Positions 1-7,997 are shown, numbered from the stretch's first letter. The stretch: 64,000 nucleotides of DNA from Thiomargarita sp. (GCA_020718845.1 DYRG01000001.1:124001-188000), one strand, 5' to 3'. The notes: generated by a model not told the origin, from the sequence alone. Translations and numbers: made by a program.

Positions 1-111
1 TTCAATTAAAAATTCCCGAACTTCCTTTGTCCGCTCTGGGCTTAATGTCCCATGAACAACGTGATAACCTTGCTCAAGGAAATTAGCTTTAATAGCTTCG
101 TTTGTTTCCAC
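1..111 (-). CDS. PhyH-like dioxygenase, N-terminal fragment (cut by window edge)
   Basis: Thirty-seven codons of an open frame run off the left edge. The start is a GTG at 109-111, preceded by a strong AGGAGG nine bases upstream. That ribosome site overlaps the TAG stop of the aminotransferase gene, so the two are translationally coupled. The peptide has the pattern of the N-terminus of phytanoyl-CoA dioxygenase-like enzymes (FLEQGYHVVHGTLSPE, then a helix), closely parallel to the N-terminus of the complete PhyH gene at 2774-3610 (FKKEGYLILPSFLPE). No metal-binding residue is in the visible part, so the family call rests on this pattern and on the context. Last visible gene of the operon. 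Confidence 0.6.
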   Translation of the reverse strand, partial: METNEAIKANFLEQGYHVVHGTLSPERTKEVREFLIE

Positions 112-124
112 AACTATTTTCCTC

Positions 125-1507
125 CTAAATTTCTTTAACACAACGATTAAATAATTGATCTAAAAGAGAAATTGCCAAATCAATTTCTTCATAGCTAATT
201 TCAAGTGAAGGTGCAAGCGTAATTACATTTTTGTAATATCCACCAATATCTAAAATTAACCCATAGCGTTTTCCGTTGGTTTCTAATGTTCCACTTAATG
301 CGATTTCACAGAGTTTATCAACCATTGATTTATCAGGTGTAAAACTGTCCTCTGCTTTACAGATTTCAATTCGTAAAGCTAAACCTAATCCATCAACATC
401 ACCAATGATTCGATGTTTGCGTTTAAGTTCTTTTAATCCATTGAGGAAATATGCACCTTTTTCCATTGTTGAATGATGATAATCACTCGTTTCTAACATC
501 GTAACAGTTTCTAACGCAACAGCTGTTCCTAAAGGATTTGATGAAAAGGTTGAATGAGTTGAACCTGCTGGAAATAAAGTCGGGTTAATTAATTCTTCTC
601 TTGCCCATAAACCAGATAGAGGATTTAAACCATTTGTCAATGCCTTTCCAAAAACGATAATATCTGGTTTAATATTGAAATGTTCTATTGACCAAAATTT
701 CCCCGCCCGATAGAAACCCATTTGTACTTCATCATCAACTAAAAGAATTTTACGCGCTTCTAATATTTTTTTGAGTTTTTCAAAATAGCCTTGGGGAGGA
801 ACAACATAGCCACCTGTTCCTTGAATTGATTCAACATAGAAAGCAGCATATTCAGAACTATTTACTTTAGGGTCCCAAACACCTTGATATTCAGAATCAA
901 ATAAACGCTCAAATTGATCAACACAAAACAACTCACAATCTTCACGTTTTTTACCATAAGGGCAACGAAAGCAATAAGGGAAAGGAACAAATTGTGCGCG
1001 TTCTCCAAAATGACCATAACGACGGCGATAACGATAACTAGAAGTAATTGAGGAAGCTCCTAAGGTTCTGCCGTGATAACCACCTTCAAATGCAAACATC
1101 AAACTTTTACCGTTTGTAGCATTGCGTATAACTTTTAAAGAATCTTCAATAGCTTGAGAACCACCCACATTAAAATGAATACGCCCTTTTAAGCCAAATG
1201 TTCTTTCAACATTTTTAGCTAATGCGGCAGCTAATAAAATCTTTTCCTTATGAAGATATTCACTGGTGATTTGAGGAAGGGTATCAAGTTGTCTTTTTAA
1301 TGCGTTATTTAAACGAGGATTTGCATATCCAAAATTTGCCGCCGAATACCACATTTGTAAATCGAGAAAGGCTTGCCCTTTCTCATCATACATATAACTT
1401 CCTTCACAGCGGGTAAAAATCTTTGGTGGATTATGGTAATGAACGGTATCACCATGTGAGCAATATTGTGCTTCAAGTTCTAATAATTCTTGTTCTGTTA
1501 AAGACAT
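125..1507 (-). CDS. Class III PLP-dependent aminotransferase
   Basis: 460-residue class III (ornithine/GABA-type) aminotransferase. Visible marks are the cofactor-phosphate region GGSQAIEDSLK (115-125), the aromatic GGYHGRTLG (142-150), the PLP-pyridine Asp in LLVDDEVQMG (Asp259) and the Schiff-base Lys288 in FGKALTNG. An insertion with four cysteines (Cys179, Cys182, Cys191, Cys195; CFRCP...CELFC) resembles one I know from some archaeal-type GABA/ornithine aminotransferases. The amino donor and acceptor cannot be read from sequence. Its ATG overlaps the stop of the HAD phosphatase gene by one base (TAATG), and its own stop overlaps the ribosome site of the next PhyH gene, so it is the fourth gene of a tight operon. 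It probably installs or removes an amino group on the operon's product. Confidence 0.9.
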   Translation of the reverse strand: MSLTEQELLELEAQYCSHGDTVHYHNPPKIFTRCEGSYMYDEKGQAFLDLQMWYSAANFGYANPRLNNALKRQLDTLPQITSEYLHKEKILLAAALAKNVERTFGLKGRIHFNVGGSQAIEDSLKVIRNATNGKSLMFAFEGGYHGRTLGASSITSSYRYRRRYGHFGERAQFVPFPYCFRCPYGKKREDCELFCVDQFERLFDSEYQGVWDPKVNSSEYAAFYVESIQGTGGYVVPPQGYFEKLKKILEARKILLVDDEVQMGFYRAGKFWSIEHFNIKPDIIVFGKALTNGLNPLSGLWAREELINPTLFPAGSTHSTFSSNPLGTAVALETVTMLETSDYHHSTMEKGAYFLNGLKELKRKHRIIGDVDGLGLALRIEICKAEDSFTPDKSMVDKLCEIALSGTLETNGKRYGLILDIGGYYKNVITLAPSLEISYEEIDLAISLLDQLFNRCVKEI

Positions 1508-2214
1508 TAGTAAGTTTCCATCAATAAGTGGGTGGTTGCTAAAGTTGGTTTATGAAAAATGAAATCAGAATGTTTAAAAATATTTCTAATTTCAGAGAAA
1601 TTTTGGACGGGATAATGTGCAATATTTTTTTGTACACAATGTGAAATCAATTTATGTTTAGCAAAAACCATATCAACTTCTTCCGCAGCACAAAAATCAG
1701 ACGTACCATCTCCAATTAAAATGCTATGTGTTGATTGATGTTGCTTAACTGTTGAACATTTGCAATGTCCAGAAATCGCTTTACATTCTGGTTTAAAATG
1801 AGGAAAAGTTAATTGCCAATGGCGTTCATCAATGGTTTGTAAATGATTTGAAAATACAGGTAAATAGTTCAAATGATAACGTGTTAAAATGCGTTGAATA
1901 GCATAATCTAGCCCATCACTAACGATTGTAATTTTGTAACCTTTAGAAAACATTTCTTTCACAAAAACAGGAAAATCACTATCAATTTCGATTTCGTTAA
2001 GATATTGATCCAATTGAAATTGTGACATATCTAACAAGGCTACCTGACGAGTTAAACATTCGCGAGAACCAATTTTCCCCGTTTTCCATTCTTGCTCTAT
2101 ATCTCGCCATTGTGGAGGCGCAAAATTTTCTAATAGTGAATCAATTACATCGACTTGAGCAATTGTTCCATCAAAATCACAAAAAATACGCGGCTGCTTA
2201 TTTAAATTTAGCAT
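1507..2214 (-). CDS. HAD-superfamily phosphatase (SerB/MtnX-like)
   Basis: 235-residue haloacid-dehalogenase phosphatase. Motif I is DFDGT (residues 13-17: nucleophile Asp and acid/base Asp), motif II is the Ser in ITIVSDG, and motif IV is IGDGTSDFCAA. The fold and length match the subfamily IB enzymes that include phosphoserine phosphatase and the MtnX phosphatase of methionine salvage. No other methionine-salvage gene is present, so a different phosphorylated intermediate in this operon is more likely. The ATG follows an AAGGAAG ribosome site. The stop overlaps the aminotransferase start. Specific substrate unknown. Confidence 0.82.
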   Translation of the reverse strand: MLNLNKQPRIFCDFDGTIAQVDVIDSLLENFAPPQWRDIEQEWKTGKIGSRECLTRQVALLDMSQFQLDQYLNEIEIDSDFPVFVKEMFSKGYKITIVSDGLDYAIQRILTRYHLNYLPVFSNHLQTIDERHWQLTFPHFKPECKAISGHCKCSTVKQHQSTHSILIGDGTSDFCAAEEVDMVFAKHKLISHCVQKNIAHYPVQNFSEIRNIFKHSDFIFHKPTLATTHLLMETY

Positions 2215-2238
2215 AAGCTTTTCTTCCTTTAGGCGGGT

Positions 2239-2769
2239 TTAAGTTGTTATATTGGGATTGCTTGCAAGATATGCTTCAATTAAAGAATTATTGATGAATA
2301 AACCATGTAATTCCCAACCAATCATACGGTGCAAACCATCTAAATGAATTAAACCAGATTTAATGGTTAGTTCATTATAGTCTTCGGTATCAAGTGCCTG
2401 AGTAGATAAAAACAAGGGAGTGAAAGGTAGATATTGCATTCTTTGCAGTTTATTAAAACATACTGGACAAGAATCTTTGAATTGAATTTTGACATTAGAA
2501 AGTTTTTCAACTGTTTCCTGCACAGAAAGCCCTGTTTTTGGAACAAGTTCCATATCTCCACCACAACTTAAATGCCAAGGTAGCCTTACTTGCAGAATAT
2601 CCTCTCGTGTTAAAGAAACTCTGTGCCATTCACCAAATAAAATTTGAGCACGCTGTAATGATTCTTCAGCATCGGCATTCGTATTAACTTCGTGAGGATG
2701 ATCTGCGTCATGCTCTGCACGAAATTGCTTTAATACTTCTTCAAAAGAAACTTTTTCGATGATTTTCAT
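2239..2769 (-). CDS. Conserved-looking protein of unknown function with DGLHR motif
   Basis: 176 residues from the ATG at 2769; a TTG at 2781 would add four. Not recognised. Visible features are an acidic/His-rich N-terminus, a CPVC pair with a further upstream Cys (SCGG), which could bind metal, and a C-terminal segment GLIHLDGLHRMIGWELHG. The DG-x-HR core resembles the motif in ParB/sulfiredoxin-like and DGQHR proteins, but the surrounding sequence is not enough to assign either. The start lies four bases after the stop of the PhyH gene, without a clear ribosome site, which suggests translational coupling. It sits between an oxygenase and a phosphatase and is probably a pathway component. 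Confidence 0.7.
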   Translation of the reverse strand: MKIIEKVSFEEVLKQFRAEHDADHPHEVNTNADAEESLQRAQILFGEWHRVSLTREDILQVRLPWHLSCGGDMELVPKTGLSVQETVEKLSNVKIQFKDSCPVCFNKLQRMQYLPFTPLFLSTQALDTEDYNELTIKSGLIHLDGLHRMIGWELHGLFINNSLIEAYLASNPNITT

Positions 2770-2773
2770 TGTG

Positions 2774-3610
2774 TTATGCAATCAATTTTTCGATCAAACT
2801 ACCTTGATTTATTTGATCAAATTGAGGCAGAATTTCAAATGGATCATAGAAATGTTTTTCATCGAATAAATCTTTCCAAGTTCCTCTATCAAGTTTTAAT
2901 TCTCGTGCTTTTGCTAACATACCACGCCAATAAGGTTTCACTTGAGGCCAACGAACTCCTACTTGACAATAAGAGCAATCAATGAAATAGCGGGGAGGAA
3001 CTTTCCCCACAGAAAAAGGTTTAGCACGACGTGCATGAAAGATAGCAGAATGAGCAATAACGGTTGTACCAGCAGGAAGATTATTAATAGCAATTTCATG
3101 AGGTAAGGTATCAACCCCAAAACAATCTAAAGCACGTTTATCCATTACTTCATATTGCGTTCTTGGAACTACCACTAAATCAGCAATTGCTCCATCTAAA
3201 CCATTTAAATAGTGAAATACATGAACCATTGCATGAGAACGATTGCTTTGAGGATATTGCTCATAATCATGATGCCAGTTCTTATGGGTACAACCCGAAT
3301 CATGGCGATCGCTGTGCAAATGATGAAATGCAAAAGAAGTTCCCATGAGTTGCTCTAAAATTGTCATAAGTGGCGGATAACTAATTAGCCAACCATGCTC
3401 ACCTAATTCTAATTCCATTAATTCAGGAGGATGTTTTTCTTTGCAACCCGCAATAGATTTTTGACGAAACCCTTGATCAACCCAACGGTCGACTTCGGCT
3501 TTCAAGGAATTAACAAGATTTTCAGGAAGAAAAGAAGGTAAAATTAAGTAACCTTCTTTTTTAAAATCAAGAACTTGCTGTTTTGTAAGTGAAAAACTTT
3601 GGGCACACAT
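2774..3610 (-). CDS. Phytanoyl-CoA dioxygenase-like Fe(II)/2-oxoglutarate oxygenase
   Basis: 278-residue PhyH-family oxygenase. The iron triad is visible: the H-x-D in WHHDYEQ and the distal His in HSAIFHARRAKP, followed by an Arg that typically binds 2-oxoglutarate. The N-terminal FKKEGYLILPSFLPENLV is typical of the family. A TTG six codons further upstream (3628) is possible, but the ATG at 3610 has a GGAG about twelve bases before it and gives the usual N-terminus. First gene of the five-gene operon, and a second PhyH gene ends the visible part, so two hydroxylation or desaturation steps are likely. The substrate cannot be read from the sequence. Confidence 0.85.
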   Translation of the reverse strand: MCAQSFSLTKQQVLDFKKEGYLILPSFLPENLVNSLKAEVDRWVDQGFRQKSIAGCKEKHPPELMELELGEHGWLISYPPLMTILEQLMGTSFAFHHLHSDRHDSGCTHKNWHHDYEQYPQSNRSHAMVHVFHYLNGLDGAIADLVVVPRTQYEVMDKRALDCFGVDTLPHEIAINNLPAGTTVIAHSAIFHARRAKPFSVGKVPPRYFIDCSYCQVGVRWPQVKPYWRGMLAKARELKLDRGTWKDLFDEKHFYDPFEILPQFDQINQGSLIEKLIA

Positions 3611-3690
3611 TGTCAGTCGTATCTCCAAATCATTTTTTTGTATGAATTATGTTTTTTATCAAACGGCTATTATTTAATATACTTTAATAC

Positions 3691-3789
3691 TTGGTAGTGA
3701 TCAAAAATGAGAGATGATTTTTATGAGTTTTTCTTTTATTTTCATAAGACTATTTGATGCACTAACATCTCTTATTGATCACTACCTAA
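3691..3789. repeat. Imperfect long inverted repeat with nested hairpin
   Basis: The left arm 3691-3716 (TTGGTAGTGATCA, then AAAATGAGAGATG) is largely complementary to the right arm 3766-3789 (CATCTCTTATTGATCACTACCTAA). GGTAGTGATCA pairs exactly with TGATCACTACC, and GAGATG pairs with CATCTC. A second inner pair, TTATGA (3721-3726) and TCATAA (3742-3747), would extend the fold. There is no clear T-tract, so it is not an ordinary terminator. It could be a remnant of a small non-autonomous element or a regulatory structure. Confidence 0.6.
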
Positions 3790-4018
3790 TATCTCCCATG
3801 TGGTGCAATTTTATACATATTTTTTCATTTTGCAATTTTTTTATTTTACTTTAAAAACAAATAGTTATAGAAAATATTTTAGGAAAAACATTTGATGTAA
3901 TTTTCAACAGCCGTTAATAAAAAAGAGGCTAGTGATGCACTATTGAAATTCTGTTTTAATTTATTGAAATATAAAGACTATTACACCAAAAAATGCACCG
4001 CTATCGAAAAAACTTAGT

Positions 4019-4046
4019 TTGGACTTTTTTCTGTATGATCTATATG
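4019..4046 (+). promoter_or_regulatory. Candidate sigma-70 promoter for mobB-moeA
   Basis: TTGGAC at 4019-4024 as -35, a 16-base spacer, and TATATG at 4041-4046 as a weak -10. The ATG is about 60 bases further down. Placement and spacing fit, but the -10 is poor. Confidence 0.35.
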
Positions 4047-4105
4047 TCATGTAATATCACCATATAACGCAAAAATATCAAAAGATTGCGTGGTACAATT
4101 TGCGA

Positions 4106-5854
4106 ATGAACACGTTATTTTCAAAAATACCGATTTTAGGGATCGCGGCGTTTAGCGGGACGGGTAAAACCACGCTTTTAACGCAAATCTTGCCGCTATT
4201 GTGCGAGAAAGGGTGGCGAATTGGCATTATCAAACACACGCATCATGGGTTTGATATGGATAAACCCGGCAAAGATAGCTATCGTTTGCGAGAAGCGGGC
4301 GCGGCGGTGGTGACGGTTGCGTCGGCGCAGCGGTGGGCGTTATTGCAGGAAACCGACGGGCAAGCCGAACCTTTGTTGCAAAATGTCTTACCGCACGTTG
4401 CGTTGTGCAATGTCGATGCGATGTTGGTCGAAGGCTTTAAACATCAACGTTTTCCGAAACTTGAACTTCACCGCCCGTCTTTAAATCATTCTTTTTTATA
4501 CCCTCAAGATAATTCCGTGATTGCGATTGCCAGCGACGAACATTTAGATGTTCCGTTGCCGTTGTTGGATTTAAATAATCCCGTGCAAATCGCTGATTTT
4601 ATTATTAATTATTTCAAAGGATTTCAAATGCCAAGCTGTTGTGATGAAGAGGATTGCGGGGTGTTAACCGTCGATCAAGCCTTAGTTCGTTTAAAAAAAT
4701 CTGTGCAACCCATTGAAGATATTGAAAATTTACCACTTCGCACCGCATTAGGTCGAATTTTAGCAGAAACCGTGATTTCAAAAGTGAACGTTCCCGCGCA
4801 CATTAATTCGGCAATGGATGGATATGCGATTAAATTCAATGATTTAGATAAACAACCCTTAAAAGTCATTGGCACGTCGTGGGCGGGCAAACCCTTTGAT
4901 TTTCCTGTTAAAAATGGCGAATGCGTGCGAATTATGACGGGCGCAAAAGTTCCCGCCGACACCGACACGGTAATTATGCAAGAACACGTCGACCGCGATG
5001 GCGATCTCATTTCCATAAAAAAGCAATATAAACAAGGAGATAACGTTCGATTCGCGGGCGAAGATTTGGCGATTGGCGATGAAGTTTTAATTTCAGGCAA
5101 AAAATTAAATCCTGCGGACATCGGACTTTTAGCGTCTTTAGGCGTGAGTGAAATCAAAGTTAAAAGAAAATTACGGGTCGCGTTCTTTAGCACGGGAAAT
5201 GAATTAAAATCGGTCGGAGAAATGCTCGGCGACGGCGATATTTACGATAGCAATCGTTACACCTTATTTGCAATGCTTGCAGAAATGGGCGTTGAAATGA
5301 TCGACTTAGGCGTAATCCAAGATGATAAAGAAAAAATTCGTCAAGCATTTCAACAGGCTGCAAATTCCGCCGATGCGGTAATTACCACTGGCGGAGTTTC
5401 TATCGGAGAAGCCGATTTTGTTAAAGAAATCTTAGAACAAGAAGGCAAAATTAATTTCTGGAAAGTGGCGATGAAACCCGGCAAACCTTTAGCCTTTGGT
5501 GAATTAAAAAAAGCCAAGTTCTTTGGATTACCGGGAAACCCCGTTTCTGCAATGATTACCTTCCAACAATTTGTCAAACCCACCTTACAAAAAATGACTG
5601 GTCAATTAGAAGAACCAGCTTTACGTTTTGAAGCAATAGCTGGAAGCAACTTTAAGAAAAAAGCGGGAAGAATGGAGTTTCAACGCGGGATTTTAAAAAT
5701 GGAAGAAAATCAGTGGAAAGTCTATTCAACAGGAAATCAAAGTTCTGCGGTTTTAAGTTCGATGAGCAAAGCAAATTGTTTAGTTTTATTAACCGCCGAT
5801 TCGACGGGTGCTCAAATTGGCGATTCTATTCTCATTGAATTACTTAACTTTTAA
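4106..5854 (+). CDS. MobB-MoeA fusion: molybdopterin-guanine dinucleotide adaptor plus molybdopterin molybdenumtransferase
   Basis: 582 residues from the ATG (a TTG two codons upstream is possible). The first ~174 residues are MobB-like: P-loop AFSGTGKTTLL and IGIIKHTHHGFDMDKPGKDS, as in the GTP-binding partner of MobA. From PSCCDEEDCGVLTVDQAL onward it is a complete ~409-residue MoeA, with the SAMDGYA loop, IMTGAKVP, STGNEL, TTGGVSIGEADFV and GLPGNPVSA. MoeA inserts molybdate into adenylated molybdopterin. Each half has the length of its stand-alone relative. No ribosome site precedes the first ATG, whereas a good one precedes the in-frame ATG at 4628 (separate entry). The 5' part is visibly more GC-rich than the rest. 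Confidence 0.93.
   Translation: MNTLFSKIPILGIAAFSGTGKTTLLTQILPLLCEKGWRIGIIKHTHHGFDMDKPGKDSYRLREAGAAVVTVASAQRWALLQETDGQAEPLLQNVLPHVALCNVDAMLVEGFKHQRFPKLELHRPSLNHSFLYPQDNSVIAIASDEHLDVPLPLLDLNNPVQIADFIINYFKGFQMPSCCDEEDCGVLTVDQALVRLKKSVQPIEDIENLPLRTALGRILAETVISKVNVPAHINSAMDGYAIKFNDLDKQPLKVIGTSWAGKPFDFPVKNGECVRIMTGAKVPADTDTVIMQEHVDRDGDLISIKKQYKQGDNVRFAGEDLAIGDEVLISGKKLNPADIGLLASLGVSEIKVKRKLRVAFFSTGNELKSVGEMLGDGDIYDSNRYTLFAMLAEMGVEMIDLGVIQDDKEKIRQAFQQAANSADAVITTGGVSIGEADFVKEILEQEGKINFWKVAMKPGKPLAFGELKKAKFFGLPGNPVSAMITFQQFVKPTLQKMTGQLEEPALRFEAIAGSNFKKKAGRMEFQRGILKMEENQWKVYSTGNQSSAVLSSMSKANCLVLLTADSTGAQIGDSILIELLNF
4616..4630 (+). promoter_or_regulatory. Internal ribosome-binding site and ATG for a stand-alone MoeA
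   Basis: AAAGGA at 4616-4621 lies six bases before an in-frame ATG at 4628-4630, exactly at the MobB/MoeA domain boundary. It may start translation of MoeA alone (409 residues) from the fused message. The junction could also be a relic of two formerly separate genes. Confidence 0.5.
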
Positions 5855-5916
5855 TTCTTTTTTTATTTCTAAGTGCATAGGAACGAGTTAAGAATGGAAT
5901 CTAAAGAACAGAAGAA

Positions 5917-5942
5917 CCCGATAAGCCTTAAAACCTATCGGG
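5917..5942. terminator. Hairpin after mobB-moeA
   Basis: CCCGATA (5917-5923) pairs with TATCGGG (5936-5942), with AGCC/CC bases between. It is followed on the plus strand by a pyrimidine-rich CTTCATTCTTTATTT. It lies between convergent genes and may stop transcription from both sides, though the T-tract is weak. Confidence 0.6.
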
Positions 5943-5975
5943 CTTCATTCTTTATTTAATAACAATTGACTTATC

Positions 5976-6191
5976 CTATCTCACTCGTTGGGACGTTATT
6001 CTAAGTCCTGCTGATTGAGATAATCTGAATGTTTTACGACATTTGGTACACTCAACAGTTTTATCTCTCATAGAAAAACATGTACCTGGTACAGGAATTC
6101 CTGGTAATCCTGCTTGCATTACTTCATCCGTTCCATCACCAAACGTTTGATCACAAGAAGGACAAGTTACCATAAGATCAAATACATACAT
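5976..6191 (-). CDS. Small zinc-ribbon-like protein, unknown function
   Basis: 71 residues from the ATG at 6191, which has GGAG seven bases upstream. The longer frame to 6242 overlaps the upstream gene and lacks such a site. The protein has CPSC near the N-terminus (Cys10, Cys13), a lone Cys38 and CTKC (Cys48, Cys51), so it could form one four-Cys zinc site. The middle is Gly/Pro-rich and the tail is basic. No family recognised. It follows the other Cys-rich gene by 17 bases, so it is the third gene of a small operon with 6209-6427 and the 23-residue lipopeptide. Confidence 0.65.
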   Translation of the reverse strand: MYVFDLMVTCPSCDQTFGDGTDEVMQAGLPGIPVPGTCFSMRDKTVECTKCRKTFRLSQSAGLRITSQRVR

Positions 6192-6208
6192 ATTTTTTCT
6201 CCATTTTA

Positions 6209-6427
6209 TTAAGGGGGATTTCGTATTGAATTTCCACCACAATTAGGGCAGAAAAACTGCTCGCCATTCCAAGGTTTGATAGCGGAATGCCAAACATGCC
6301 CGCAATATATGCAACCAACACCAAAAGCACCTGTTGAAGTGCATCTATTTACGCGGTTTGCCTCTTGTCCTGAAGTTCCTTGACCATAGGCAATCTCTGT
6401 TGGACTACCACAAACTATACACCCCAT
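6209..6427 (-). CDS. Small Cys-rich zinc-ribbon-like protein, unknown function
   Basis: 72 residues from the ATG at 6427 (MGCIVCGSP), which has GGAG seven bases upstream. Three C-x-x-C pairs are visible: CIVC (3-6), CIYC (39-42) and CPNC (60-63), plus Cys29 and HVWH after the second pair. The second and third pairs look like a zinc ribbon or rubredoxin-like knuckle pair. Not recognised as a named family. Its ribosome site begins right after the stop of the tiny lipoprotein gene, so the two are probably co-translated. Confidence 0.65.
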   Translation of the reverse strand: MGCIVCGSPTEIAYGQGTSGQEANRVNRCTSTGAFGVGCIYCGHVWHSAIKPWNGEQFFCPNCGGNSIRNPP

Positions 6428-6441
6428 AGGTAATCTCCTCG

Positions 6442-6513
6442 TTAGCAACAGCAAGCCGTGAGAGAAAAAACAACGACTGCACTTAAAATGATAAAATTCA
6501 TCACTCTTTTCAT
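6442..6513 (-). CDS. 23-residue lipoprotein signal peptide ending in Cys-Cys-Cys
   Basis: A short frame with ATG at 6513, AGAGGA seven bases upstream and TAA at 6442-6444. The product begins MKRVMNF, continues with a hydrophobic stretch (IILSAVVVFSL) and ends TACCC. That is a textbook lipoprotein signal peptide with lipobox L-T-A-C. Cleavage before the first Cys would leave a lipidated tripeptide Cys-Cys-Cys. It is followed at once by the ribosome site of the Cys-rich gene at 6209-6427. Known tiny lipoproteins such as entericidins are longer. Expression is inferred from the ribosome site and signal-peptide pattern only. Confidence 0.6.
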   Translation of the reverse strand: MKRVMNFIILSAVVVFSLTACCC

Positions 6514-6604
6514 GGTATAATCCTCTAAAATATTAAGGTGGTGAAATGATAATTTTGAAATTATCGCTTTTAATTCTAGGGAAACAATTTAATACTTAAC
6601 AGAG

Positions 6605-6637
6605 CCTACGGCGGAAGGTGTTTCCTATAACGGTAGG
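6605..6637 (+). promoter_or_regulatory. Possible hairpin in the leader of the XRE gene
   Basis: CCTAC (6605-6609) can pair with GTAGG (6633-6637), and an inner GGAA can pair with TTCC. It lies about 30 bases before the ATG of the regulator and could be an operator or leader structure. Weak call. Confidence 0.3.
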
Positions 6638-6664
6638 TATTTTTGAACTGGGAGGGTAGGTTTT

Positions 6665-7066
6665 ATGGAACTACATGAAATCATTGCTAAAATTCGTGAT
6701 GATAAAGATTTTTCACAAGAAGAAATGGCTGAACAATTGATGATGTCTATAAGCGGTTATTCAAAAATTGAACGAGGAAAAAGTGAACTTTCTTGTCCAA
6801 GATTAAAACAGATTGCTGATGTACTCGGATTAGAGCTAAAATTAGAACCAAAAGATTTATTGAACAAAAAAGAAAAAGCTATTTTTAATATTGCATCTTC
6901 TCATGATGAAAGTCATCAAAATACTTATTTCCAATCTTCTTCAAAAGACTTCGAACATAAGATAGAAAAACAGCAAATCATTATTGAACAAAAAGATAGC
7001 GAAATTACTTTATTAAAGCAACAAATTGAAGATTTACGATCAATGTTAAATTTTTTAAAGAAATAA
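6665..7066 (+). CDS. XRE-family transcriptional regulator with C-terminal coiled coil
   Basis: 133 residues. Residues about 5-62 form a Cro/C1-type helix-turn-helix (IIAKIRDDKDFSQEEMAEQL, ISGYSKIERGKSEL, LKQIADVLGLEL). A Ser/His/Gln-rich linker follows, then a predicted coiled coil from about residue 96 to the end (heptads in EKQQIIIEQKDSEITLLKQQ), suited to dimerisation. The ATG follows a strong GGAGG with nine-base spacing. It is divergent from the Cys-rich mini-protein operon, so it may control that operon and itself. No effector domain is present. Confidence 0.85.
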   Translation: MELHEIIAKIRDDKDFSQEEMAEQLMMSISGYSKIERGKSELSCPRLKQIADVLGLELKLEPKDLLNKKEKAIFNIASSHDESHQNTYFQSSSKDFEHKIEKQQIIIEQKDSEITLLKQQIEDLRSMLNFLKK

Positions 7067-7189
7067 AATTGAAGAAAAACTTGCTAGGCTTTTACTCAGA
7101 CGGTAATTTGAGGTTTATTTTCTTCGAAATGGCAATCGACAGCATCACTAATTTGGATTTGTAGTTCTTTAATTACTCTCGAAATAAAA

Positions 7190-7216
7190 AAGGGAGAAAG
7201 TTTCTCCCTTATTTGA
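7190..7216 (-). terminator. Rho-independent terminator of adk
   Basis: AAGGGAGAAA (7190-7199) and TTTCTCCCTT (7201-7210) form a ten-base-pair stem. Read on the minus strand it is followed by TTTTTATTTC, and it lies just after the adk stop. Confidence 0.85.
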
Positions 7217-7225
7217 AATGATTGA

Positions 7226-7903
<678 letters not shown>

Positions 7904-7997
7904 TTAAAGGTGACTATTATGCCGTGTTAGTGACAAAATGAGTATGCACTAAAAACTATAGCAAAAAAAACTAGCATTACAAAACCCACCAATCATT

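Larger units (their letters stand above)
3611..4105. other. AT-rich divergent intergenic region
   Basis: About 495 bases between the minus-strand oxygenase operon and the plus-strand mobB-moeA gene. I see no gene in it. It must hold promoters for both directions. It contains a long imperfect inverted repeat (3691-3789, listed separately) and a possible sigma-70 promoter near 4019-4046. The word TTGAAATATAAAGA near 3963-3976 recurs in the other large AT-rich spacer near 16974-16987. Confidence 0.6.

Noticed and set aside
4675-5193. 172-codon antisense frame within moeA
   Set aside because: It lies wholly opposite a clear MoeA domain, has no ribosome site and no family resemblance; a codon-bias shadow.
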